From: Flemingiibacterium sp045578725
GTDB taxonomy: Bacteria; Bacillota; Clostridia; Oscillospirales; CAG-272
NCBI GenBank assembly: GCA_045578725.1
Contig: JAZNKS010000105.1
Location: 1 to 64,000, forward strand
DNA: 64,000 nucleotides
Reading direction: 5' to 3'
How positions within the stretch are numbered: the first letter of the stretch is position 1; every line of letters starts with the position of its first letter. The position numbers were made by a program, and so were the translations under genes. The notes beneath the pieces are model-generated. The model made no database searches. It was not told where the DNA came from and saw nothing but the letters and a program-made list of their open reading frames with translations. Positions 33,795-41,134 of this stretch are shown here, in pieces.

Positions 33795-33842
33795 TTGCGC
33801 CTTTCATTTTGGTGCTATTACCAAAACAAAAGGCGCAAATCC
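33795..33842. repeat. 48-bp near-perfect palindrome (long hairpin)
   Basis: Two nested arms: ATTTGCGCCTTT (33795-33806) pairs with AAAGGCGCAAAT (33831-33842), and TTTTGGT (33809-33815) pairs with ACCAAAA (33822-33828). Only a CA/CA internal loop and a 6-nt apical loop are unpaired. No T tract follows on either strand, so it is not a standard intrinsic terminator. It lies between the end of the oxidoreductase gene and the mtaB promoter. Confidence 0.75.
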
Positions 33843-33879
33843 GGGAATGCTTATTCAATTAACCGTCGTGCAGACACCT

Positions 33880-35013
33880 TCACAGCTTTTCGGGAAGCGT
33901 TTCGCCATCGTAAATGCCGCGCAGTTTTTCATACAAGCCATCCACATAGGTCAGTTCATCCGGTCCCATCCGCTTTTCATCCTCACCAAAGATGCGGATT
34001 TCCTGATCGGCCAGCCCGGCAATGCAGCGCACCTGCGCCGATGCTGTTTCGATGCCGCAGGGGACAAAGGGCTTATCCGCCGTGACATTGGCAATGGCAA
34101 TGTCCAGCTTGAGAATCTCATCGGCAAACGGATCACCGTAATCGCGAACCGTTCCATCCTTCATCCGGCCGATGATTCTCTTATTGGCCCCTTCTTCAAA
34201 GGAGATTGTGCCCTTGGAGAACCGATAGGAGAAGATCGGATGCAGAGTACAGTCAATCGCGTGGGAGGCAATAAACAACGCCTTCGCACCATTTTCAAAG
34301 GAGCAGCTCATCGCAATCGTGTCGAAGTTTTCAATCTCATTGGCCCGTGCAAGCAGCGCCTTTGCGGCAATCGGCTCGCAGACGGCATCCAGCGCAGAGC
34401 CGAGCACGAAAAAGATATTGTGCAGATAATGGGCAGTCGCATTGTTGGCTACGCTGTCCAAAATCAGCGTACCGTCATCGGCGCGGCGCTTTCCGGCCCA
34501 GCCGCTTCCGCGCTTGTAATAAGCCTTGTTGCGCGGCCAGAGAATCAGCGTCTTCAGGAATTCCGGCTCGCCGTACATACCGGCCATGATATCCTGCTTC
34601 ATATTGAGAATAGCCTCGCTGTGCGACCACTGATAGCCGATCATGACAAACTTCTTTGCCTCATCGCGGGCGGCAATCAGCTCCGGGATATCGCTCACAT
34701 CACCGGTAAGCGGCTTTTCGCAGAGGACATTGCTTCCCTTCGACAGCGCCAGCTTGATCTGACGGGTATGGAAGGCAATCGGCGTGGACAGAACCGCCAA
34801 ATCACAGGTATTCTCCGCATAGAATTCATCAACGGTGCGATAAATCTTCCAGCCGCGTTCCTTTACTTCCTCCATGCGGCGGCAGCTTTCGGGGAACGGC
34901 TCAACAAGGCCGACGACCTTCACAATGCCTTCCTTCTCGCGCTGGAGCAGGCGGCGGAGATAGTTGTCGCCGTATCCTCCGATACCGGCGAGCATAACAC
35001 TTACGCAGGACAT
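33880..35013 (-). CDS. Gfo/Idh/MocA-family NAD(P)-dependent oxidoreductase
   Basis: A 377-aa dehydrogenase. The start is set at 35013, after TTGGAGGT; an upstream ATG has no ribosome site. The N-terminal Rossmann fold (VMLAGIGGYGDNYLRRLL) and the EKPLTGDV motif, whose lysine acts in catalysis in this family, are visible. Family members oxidise or reduce sugars, inositols and related polyols; the substrate here is unknown. It is transcribed alone from a promoter nested in the terminator of the upstream DUF4091 gene, so it is probably only weakly coupled to that gene. Confidence 0.88.
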   Translation of the reverse strand: MSCVSVMLAGIGGYGDNYLRRLLQREKEGIVKVVGLVEPFPESCRRMEEVKERGWKIYRTVDEFYAENTCDLAVLSTPIAFHTRQIKLALSKGSNVLCEKPLTGDVSDIPELIAARDEAKKFVMIGYQWSHSEAILNMKQDIMAGMYGEPEFLKTLILWPRNKAYYKRGSGWAGKRRADDGTLILDSVANNATAHYLHNIFFVLGSALDAVCEPIAAKALLARANEIENFDTIAMSCSFENGAKALFIASHAIDCTLHPIFSYRFSKGTISFEEGANKRIIGRMKDGTVRDYGDPFADEILKLDIAIANVTADKPFVPCGIETASAQVRCIAGLADQEIRIFGEDEKRMGPDELTYVDGLYEKLRGIYDGETLPEKL

Positions 35014-35047
35014 AACACAAACCTCCAAATAATAATAAGCTGTTTCC

Positions 35048-35087
35048 ATTATAAAACGCCGCCCGCATTTTGTCAACGCAGGCGGCG
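35048..35087 (-). promoter_or_regulatory. Terminator of the DUF4091 gene with the oxidoreductase promoter nested inside
   Basis: A GC-rich stem (35057-35066 with 35078-35087, one mismatch) followed by TTTTAT on the minus strand. Its loop contains TTGACA (35076-35071), and 17 bp further TATAAT (35053-35048) overlaps the T tract. The promoter and the terminator therefore occupy the same 40 bp. Confidence 0.75.
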
Positions 35088-35141
35088 CTTTTTGCTCGAT
35101 TTTCCCGAAAAATCCTCGGAATCGGTTGATAATCTGAAATC

Positions 35142-36791
35142 TTATGCCAGCAGAGAATTGATCTTTTCCCGAAGTCCGAGCAGATAATCCTGCCCCGTCG
35201 GATATTTTACGAAGGTGAGCGGTTCCGTGCAGGCTTCCTCAATCAGCGCCAGAACCGCATCGCGTCCGATCTTCGCTTCCAGCAGCTGGAGGGCACGCAT
35301 ATCCTGAAGGCCTTCATAGAACTGCAGAGCGTGGAGCGATTCCATCGCCTTGCCGTCCGGTCCGGGATATACGGAGCAGGTGTCGCCGGCGGGCACGAAG
35401 TAGTCACCGCAGGTATCCACAAACGGATTGAGCTTGTGAAGCGAATACTGGCTGTACCAGAAATTGAAGCCCCACTGCAGGAAGCCGACAATCGCGAACT
35501 TGTACAGCTGAACGCCCAGAATACGGGTGCGCTGACCGGGCATCGACAAAAAGCGGTTGGATGTATTCTGATGCTGACCGCAGCAGTAATAGGTCCAGAG
35601 CTCCGGTACCTTGTTTTCAAGGAAGGGGCCGATGGCGTTGGTCGCGGGAATCGGCGTTTCCACCAGACCGGATTCGTAGTAATCGTAGTGCGAAAGCGCA
35701 TCCATTGTCTTGTAATCCTTCAGCAGATCGGCGACCTGTGCCTTCGCGGCCACATAGCTCTCCAGATGCTCGATCGTGGGCTCATCCGAGATGTGGAACC
35801 AGCATTTTTTGTCAATTCCAAGCTCCTTCAGATGGGCCAGCAGCGCCGTCAGGAAGCTGCGGATAAAGCACCCGTATTCTTCACCGGCCGCATCGGTTTC
35901 CCAGCCGAAGATTTTTTTCACCTCGCCGTCTACTGCGGCAACAACCTTCGGCGCGTGCTTGGCGCCCCACTGGGTGAAGAAATGTGCGATTTCAAAATAC
36001 TTCATACCGCAGTCCTGTGCCAGCTTTACATAGCGGTCCAGCTTATCAAATCCAAAGGTGTAGGCATCGCCATTTTTGATGACATCCACCAGCTGAACGG
36101 TCGGGCGCTCATGGCCGACGGCCGTATCCAGCGGAGGCGTGAAGACCGGTGTCAGAATCATATTGATGCCGCACCGTCTTGCCGCCTTCATATAATTGCC
36201 GACGATCTCCCAATGCCGCTCGGAGAAGACCTCGCACTCATACCAGGTCGCCAGACAGTCATTGTGGAACCACTGGGTATGCATCAGGGTCTGCTCGGGA
36301 AGCATGGCATCGATAACCGTGATTTCGATCGACGTTGAGAAAACCTCCTCGCCCCATGTCACCGTGAATTCCAGCGGATAGGTGCCGGGGGCCAGGCCCT
36401 CTTCGTTCTCGATTGTAATCATCAGCGTCTGAAGCTGCTTGTAGGCTACCATCAGCTGCTGGGACTCCGTGATCGGTGTCAGCAGATCAGGATACATTCC
36501 CGGCTCGGTGCGGAGGTAGTTCTCATTAGGAAATTCCGGATAGACCGGCATCTGTACCGGCAGAGAATCCACCTTTGACACGGTGATGGCATCGGCCAAC
36601 GGGCTTTCGATATGCCAGCGGCACATCGCCTTGGGTTTGCCCGAGGGGTCCTCGGTTGTGTACGCTGCCTGAAGGGACAGACGCTCATTGCGGAGCATGG
36701 AAATTTTCTCCAGCTGTGTCTTGCCCGCAATCGACTCATCGAGGAAGCATTTTTCCATCGACGAGAGGATTTTCAGTTCCATGTTTGCCAT
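35142..36791 (-). CDS. DUF4091-type protein, putative cytoplasmic glycoside hydrolase
   Basis: A 549-aa protein without signal peptide. The N-terminal part (about 1-160) looks like a beta-sandwich (TITIENEEGLAPGTYPLEFTV is a typical strand pattern), followed by a TIM-barrel-like domain (residues 165-450: HTQWFHNDCLATWYE, INMILTPVFTPP, CGMKYFEIAHFFTQWG, HISDEP) and a C-terminal DUF4091-like end (FYEGLQDMRALQLLE). Such proteins occur in carbohydrate-use gene sets, and the Glu in HISDEP is a candidate catalytic acid. No activity is proven. It lies 55 bp after trkH, separated from the oxidoreductase gene by a terminator. Confidence 0.75.
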   Translation of the reverse strand: MANMELKILSSMEKCFLDESIAGKTQLEKISMLRNERLSLQAAYTTEDPSGKPKAMCRWHIESPLADAITVSKVDSLPVQMPVYPEFPNENYLRTEPGMYPDLLTPITESQQLMVAYKQLQTLMITIENEEGLAPGTYPLEFTVTWGEEVFSTSIEITVIDAMLPEQTLMHTQWFHNDCLATWYECEVFSERHWEIVGNYMKAARRCGINMILTPVFTPPLDTAVGHERPTVQLVDVIKNGDAYTFGFDKLDRYVKLAQDCGMKYFEIAHFFTQWGAKHAPKVVAAVDGEVKKIFGWETDAAGEEYGCFIRSFLTALLAHLKELGIDKKCWFHISDEPTIEHLESYVAAKAQVADLLKDYKTMDALSHYDYYESGLVETPIPATNAIGPFLENKVPELWTYYCCGQHQNTSNRFLSMPGQRTRILGVQLYKFAIVGFLQWGFNFWYSQYSLHKLNPFVDTCGDYFVPAGDTCSVYPGPDGKAMESLHALQFYEGLQDMRALQLLEAKIGRDAVLALIEEACTEPLTFVKYPTGQDYLLGLREKINSLLA

Positions 36792-36846
36792 AATTTTCTT
36801 TCCTTTCTATTTTTGCGGCATAAGCTGCCGAAAAAACCAAAGCATT

Positions 36847-38301
36847 TCAGCTCTTGCGCCATGTGGTCGGCGCAAACAGAAGCAGCAGGGGGAAGATTTC
36901 AAGTCTTCCGGCCAGCATGACAGCCGAAAGCAGCAGCTTGGTCGCGGTGTGCAGGAATCCGAAATTCGCCGCCGGTCCCACCGACCCAAGGCCCGGACCG
37001 ATGTTGTTCAGGCAGGCGGCCACCGCGGTGAATCCGGTCACAAGATCGCACTCCTCCAGAATCTCCACCGCCAGGAACGCTCCGACGAAGAGAACTCCGT
37101 ACACAATGATAAAGGAAGTCGCGCCCCGTACCGTTTCATGATCCACTGCCTTGCCTTCCATCTTGACAGCAGCAACAGCGCGAGGATGGAGCATATATTT
37201 GATCTCACGCAATCCGGTTTTGACCAGCAGGATAACACGTCCGATCTTAATGCCGCCTGCGGTCGAGCCCGCGCAGGCACCGCTGAACATCAGCAGCACG
37301 AGAACCGCCTGTGACAGCGCCGGCCACTGATTGAAATCCGCCGTGGCAAAGCCGGTCGTTGTCATGATGGATGCCACCTGGAAGAAGGAATAGCGGATCG
37401 CCTCGGATACGCTTCCGTACAGGCGGTAAATATCGACTGCAATAATGGTAGTGGCGCTCAAAAGCATCGCCAGATACCAATGCAGCTCCTCACTTTTGAA
37501 CACCTGAACCGCCTGTCCGAGCAGGATCATATAAAACAGGTTGAAATTGATGCCGAACAGCACCATGAAGATGCCGATGACATATTCGGCATACACGCTG
37601 TCATAGGCTCCGATGCCGGCATTGCGGATGCTGAAGCCACCGGTTCCGGCTGTGCCGAAGGCGTTGAGAAGGCTGTCAAAGAAGGGCATCCGTCCAATCA
37701 GCAGGAAGACAACCAGTACAGCCGTCATGACAATGTAGATGCCGTACATAATCCGGGCGGTCTTGCTGATTTTGGAAACCAGCTTTCCGACCTTCGGGCC
37801 GGGGACCTCCGCGCGCATGACGTGCATCATCTTTCCCGAGCCTGTGCCCGCCTGCGGCAGGACCGCCATGACAAACACCAGTACCCCCATGCCGCCGATC
37901 CAATGGGTAAAGCTCCGCCAGAATAAGATCCCCTTCCCGAGCGATTCCACGTCCGAAAGGATGCTTGCACCCGTGGTTGTGAAGCCGGACACCGTTTCAA
38001 ACAGCGCATCCGCGTAGGATGGGACCCATCCGCCGATCACAAAGGGAAGCGCACCGATCAGCGAGAGCAGGATCCAGGCAAGTCCGACGGTGACAAAGCC
38101 CTCTCTGGCAAAAAAGGTTGATTCAGCCGGCTTGCGGAGAGTCAGCAGCGTTCCGGCAAGGATGGCGCCCCCCGCCGGACCCATGAAGGCAATCAGCGGA
38201 TCCTCGCCGTAAATCAGCATACAGATCACCGAAGGCAGCATCAGAATTCCCTCGATGCGGACGATCTGGCCGATCAGATAAGCTATCATTCTGTAATTCA
38301 T
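36847..38301 (-). CDS. trkH: Trk-type potassium transporter membrane subunit
   Basis: A 484-aa potassium channel-like transporter. The start is placed at 38301 (MNYRMIAYLIG), following the trkA stop by about 10 bp. Four repeats of membrane helix-P-loop-membrane helix are expected; selectivity-filter segments are visible as TVSGFTTTGASIL, NAFGTAGTGGFSI, MTTTGFATADF and LNNIGPGLGSVG. It works with TrkA, which binds nucleotides and gates the pore. Both genes share one transcript. Confidence 0.94.
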   Translation of the reverse strand: MNYRMIAYLIGQIVRIEGILMLPSVICMLIYGEDPLIAFMGPAGGAILAGTLLTLRKPAESTFFAREGFVTVGLAWILLSLIGALPFVIGGWVPSYADALFETVSGFTTTGASILSDVESLGKGILFWRSFTHWIGGMGVLVFVMAVLPQAGTGSGKMMHVMRAEVPGPKVGKLVSKISKTARIMYGIYIVMTAVLVVFLLIGRMPFFDSLLNAFGTAGTGGFSIRNAGIGAYDSVYAEYVIGIFMVLFGINFNLFYMILLGQAVQVFKSEELHWYLAMLLSATTIIAVDIYRLYGSVSEAIRYSFFQVASIMTTTGFATADFNQWPALSQAVLVLLMFSGACAGSTAGGIKIGRVILLVKTGLREIKYMLHPRAVAAVKMEGKAVDHETVRGATSFIIVYGVLFVGAFLAVEILEECDLVTGFTAVAACLNNIGPGLGSVGPAANFGFLHTATKLLLSAVMLAGRLEIFPLLLLFAPTTWRKS

Positions 38302-38311
38302 CGTCTCAGCC

Positions 38312-39667
38312 TCATTCGATAATATCTTCCAGGCTGTCCAGCATCGCTTCGCTTTCGGCAACGACAATCACGCTGTCCCCGGCCTCGATGGTATCCGAGC
38401 CGTGCGGATAAATGACCTTCGTTCCCCGGATGATACAGCCCAGCAGAAGATTCTTTTTCAGCTTCATATCTTTCAGCGGCACGCCGAGGGAAACAAAACC
38501 CTCATCCGCCGCAAATTCCAGAACCTCGGCCTTGTCATCCATAATGGTATACAACGTCTGAACTCCGCTTCCGGATGAATTGCCGATACCGCGCACATAA
38601 CGAAGGATATAGTCTGCTGTCAGGCTCTTGGGCGACACCACGCACTCAAGTCCGATCGATTCCAGCATCTTGATCATATTCAGCCGGTTGACCTTGGTGA
38701 TAACCTTGGCCACCTTGCGGCTTTCCGAAAACAGGGAGATGATGATATTCTCCTCGTCCACACCGGTCAGCGACACCGTGGCATCCACCGTATCCACGCC
38801 CTCCTCCAGGAGAACATCGCTGTCCGTGCCGTCCGCATGAATCACGGTCGCCTTCGGCAGCTGCTCTGCCAGAAAATGAGCACGTTCCTCGTCAATCTCG
38901 ATAATCTTGACCCGGATTCCCATGCCCAGCAGCTCCCGCGCCAGAAAATAGGAGATCTTGCCGCCGCCGATCAGCATGACGCTTCGGATCGGCTTGATGG
39001 CCGTTCCCAGCCGGACGAAATTCACAAGCTCGGTGTGCGGCGCCGTGACATGAATGACATCCTCCGCCTCCAATACGAAATCGCCGGACGGAATCGTGAC
39101 GGTATCGCCTCTGCGCACCGCACAGATCAGCAAATTGACCTTGTAGCGGCTGCGGAGCTCGGACAGACGGCATCCGCAGAGCGGATTGCCCGGCGAAAGC
39201 TTCAGCTCGGCCAGATCGACCCGGCCCTTGGCAAAGGTTTCGACCTTCAGCGCCTCCGGCAGCTGGATGATGCGGACAATCTCGTGAGCGGCATCCGCCT
39301 CCGGATTGACCGTCATCGACAGGCCGAAATCGCGGCGCATCCGATGGGTCTGCGCGCTGTATTCGGGATCGCGCACCCGTGCAATGGTATGCCGGGCGCC
39401 CATCTTCCGCGCGACCATGCAGCTGAGAATATTCAGCTCGTCCGATGCGGTAACGGCGATCAGAAGATCCGCCTTCGCGGCACCGGCCTCCTCCAGAACC
39501 GTGTGGCTGGCACCGTTTCCGGTGATTGCCATCACGTCATATTTATTGACGATACTTTCTGTGACTCCGGGATCGTTATCAACGATCACCAGATCGTGTC
39601 CTTCCTCGGATATGCAGTCCGCCAGCTGCTCGCCGACCTTGCCGCATCCGACAATTACAATATACAT
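38312..39667 (-). CDS. trkA: Trk potassium system regulatory protein TrkA
   Basis: A 451-aa cytoplasmic gating ring protein with two RCK units. Each has a Rossmann NAD-binding domain (IVIVGCGKVGEQLA at the start and VMLIGGGKISYFLA near 230) and a TrkA-C domain. The start is set at 39667 because MYIVIVGCGKVGE is the conserved N-terminus; the 41 codons open upstream overlap the promoter. It precedes trkH. The arrangement trkA-trkH in one operon is common in Clostridia. Confidence 0.94.
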   Translation of the reverse strand: MYIVIVGCGKVGEQLADCISEEGHDLVIVDNDPGVTESIVNKYDVMAITGNGASHTVLEEAGAAKADLLIAVTASDELNILSCMVARKMGARHTIARVRDPEYSAQTHRMRRDFGLSMTVNPEADAAHEIVRIIQLPEALKVETFAKGRVDLAELKLSPGNPLCGCRLSELRSRYKVNLLICAVRRGDTVTIPSGDFVLEAEDVIHVTAPHTELVNFVRLGTAIKPIRSVMLIGGGKISYFLARELLGMGIRVKIIEIDEERAHFLAEQLPKATVIHADGTDSDVLLEEGVDTVDATVSLTGVDEENIIISLFSESRKVAKVITKVNRLNMIKMLESIGLECVVSPKSLTADYILRYVRGIGNSSGSGVQTLYTIMDDKAEVLEFAADEGFVSLGVPLKDMKLKKNLLLGCIIRGTKVIYPHGSDTIEAGDSVIVVAESEAMLDSLEDIIE

Positions 39668-39698
39668 TTTCAAACCCACCATTTCTTCGGTTTCTATT

Positions 39699-39727
39699 AT
39701 TTTAACACAATTCCCTTCAAAAAGCAA
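39699..39727 (-). promoter_or_regulatory. Promoter of trkA-trkH
   Basis: Minus-strand TTGCTT (39727-39722), 17-bp spacer, TAAAAT (39704-39699). Confidence 0.6.
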
Positions 39728-39778
39728 CTGCCTTTGCAAACAATCTGTGAATAATCTGCCATATTTTTCAGAAAGGGC

Positions 39779-39807
39779 TTGACAGATCATTATGCGTATG
39801 ATATCAT
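39779..39807 (+). promoter_or_regulatory. Promoter of the YtrA-type ABC operon
   Basis: TTGACA (39779-39784), 17-bp spacer, TATCAT (39802-39807). The repressor dyad begins 5 bp downstream. Confidence 0.8.
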
Positions 39808-39811
39808 ATAG

Positions 39812-39834
39812 CTGTACTATAACAAGTAATACAG
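39812..39834 (+). promoter_or_regulatory. Probable GntR/YtrA operator
   Basis: An inverted repeat with arms CTGTACTA and TAATACAG (one mismatch) around a 7-bp centre. It covers the expected transcription start just after the -10 element and just before the GntR-family gene, the normal place for autorepression. Confidence 0.7.
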
Positions 39835-39860
39835 TCGATCAGACAGAAAGGAAACCGATT

Positions 39861-40238
39861 ATGGGCGCCATAACCGTCGACACACGGGACCGCAAACCAA
39901 TCTGGGAGCAGCTGGTATCCAACATCAAATCGCTGGTACTGCGGGGCATCCTCAAGCCGGACGAACAGCTCCCCAGCGTGCGGGCGCTGGCCGGCGAGCT
40001 TGCCATCAATCCCAACACCATCCAGAAAGCGTACGCCGAGCTGGAGCGGCAGGGCATCATTTGCTCCCTTCCCGGCCGCGGCAGCTTCATCACCGGCAGC
40101 ATCGATGAGCTGACCCGCATCCGCCGCCAGCGGATCTTTGAAGAACTGGAGATCTGCCTGAAAAAAGCGCAGGAAGCCGGGATCATCCGGGAAGAAATTA
40201 TGGAAGCTGCCGAAAAAATCTACGGAGGACAGAAATGA
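39861..40238 (+). CDS. GntR/YtrA-family transcriptional repressor
   Basis: A 125-aa regulator of the short YtrA branch: a winged helix (about 10-75; PSVRALAGELAINPNTIQKA and ELERQGIICSLPGRGSFI) with a short helical dimerisation tail and no large effector domain. The ATG at 39861 follows GAAAGGAAA. The gene overlaps the ATPase gene by 4 bp and heads a three-gene operon. In Bacillus the related YtrA represses an ABC operon induced by cell-envelope antibiotics; the same role here is an inference from family and context. Confidence 0.9.
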   Translation: MGAITVDTRDRKPIWEQLVSNIKSLVLRGILKPDEQLPSVRALAGELAINPNTIQKAYAELERQGIICSLPGRGSFITGSIDELTRIRRQRIFEELEICLKKAQEAGIIREEIMEAAEKIYGGQK

Positions 40239-41134
40239 TTGCGATTGAAAATGTATCCATGACATACGGTAATGTCCGATCGCTGGATCAGGTCAGCGCC
40301 GTCATCCGGGACGGCTCGATCTTCGGTCTGATCGGATCGAACGGATCGGGCAAATCCACGCTGCTGCGCATTATGTGCGGCGTTATCCGGCCGGACAGCG
40401 GAACCGTTTTGTATGATGGCGAGTCCGTCTGGGAAAATGATCTCAAAAAGCAGGAGATCCTCTATCTGTCCGATGAGCAGTTTTTCCTGCCGCACAGCAC
40501 GATCAACGATATGAAGCGCTTCTACAAAAGCGTGTATACCGGCTTTTCGGAGGAAACCTTCAAAAAGCTCCGCGGCATCTTCACCCTTGACTGCGACCGC
40601 AAGATCAACACCTTCTCCAAAGGTATGAAAAAGCAGGCGGCGGTCATGCTGGCTCTTGCCTCCCGCCCGCGCGTTCTTCTGTGCGATGAAACCTTCGATG
40701 GCCTGGATCCGGTCATCCGCCAGCTGGTCAAGCGGATACTGGCCGAGGAATCGGCCGAAAGCGGGATGACGACCATCATCGCCTCGCACAATCTCCGGGA
40801 AATGGAGGATATCTGCGACACAGTGGCTCTGCTCCACAAGGGCGACCTGCTCTTCTCCCGGGAGCTGGATGACATGAAGCTCGCCATTCACAAGGTGCAG
40901 GCCATCTTCGAGGGCGAATTCGATGTCGGAAAGCTGGCCGATCTTAAAATTATCGGATATGAGCGCCGCGGCAGTCTTGTCACCTTTGTGGCACGCGGCG
41001 AGGCCGATGAAATCCGTGATGCCATGCAGGAAAAGGCACCCACATTCTTTGAAATGATCCCCCTCACCCTGGAGGAAATCTTCATCAGCGAAATGGAGGA
41101 AAAAGGCTATGACTTCAGCAAACTTGTCTACTGA
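40235..41134 (+). CDS. ABC transporter ATP-binding protein, YtrB type
   Basis: A 299-aa ATPase. Walker A is GSNGSGKS at 34-41, and Walker B is RVLLCDET followed by FDGLDP. The signature motif reads FSKGMKKQ rather than LSGGQ, as is usual for YtrB/BcrA-like exporters. About 80 residues after the nucleotide-binding core form a C-terminal extension common in these ABC-2 type ATPases. It overlaps its regulator by 4 bp and its permease by 26 bp, so the three are translationally coupled. Confidence 0.92.
   Translation: MIAIENVSMTYGNVRSLDQVSAVIRDGSIFGLIGSNGSGKSTLLRIMCGVIRPDSGTVLYDGESVWENDLKKQEILYLSDEQFFLPHSTINDMKRFYKSVYTGFSEETFKKLRGIFTLDCDRKINTFSKGMKKQAAVMLALASRPRVLLCDETFDGLDPVIRQLVKRILAEESAESGMTTIIASHNLREMEDICDTVALLHKGDLLFSRELDDMKLAIHKVQAIFEGEFDVGKLADLKIIGYERRGSLVTFVARGEADEIRDAMQEKAPTFFEMIPLTLEEIFISEMEEKGYDFSKLVY

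Noticed and set aside
39792..39860. Longer N-terminus for the GntR-family regulator
   Set aside because: It would include the -10 element and operator; the ATG at 39861 has a ribosome site and gives the usual family start.
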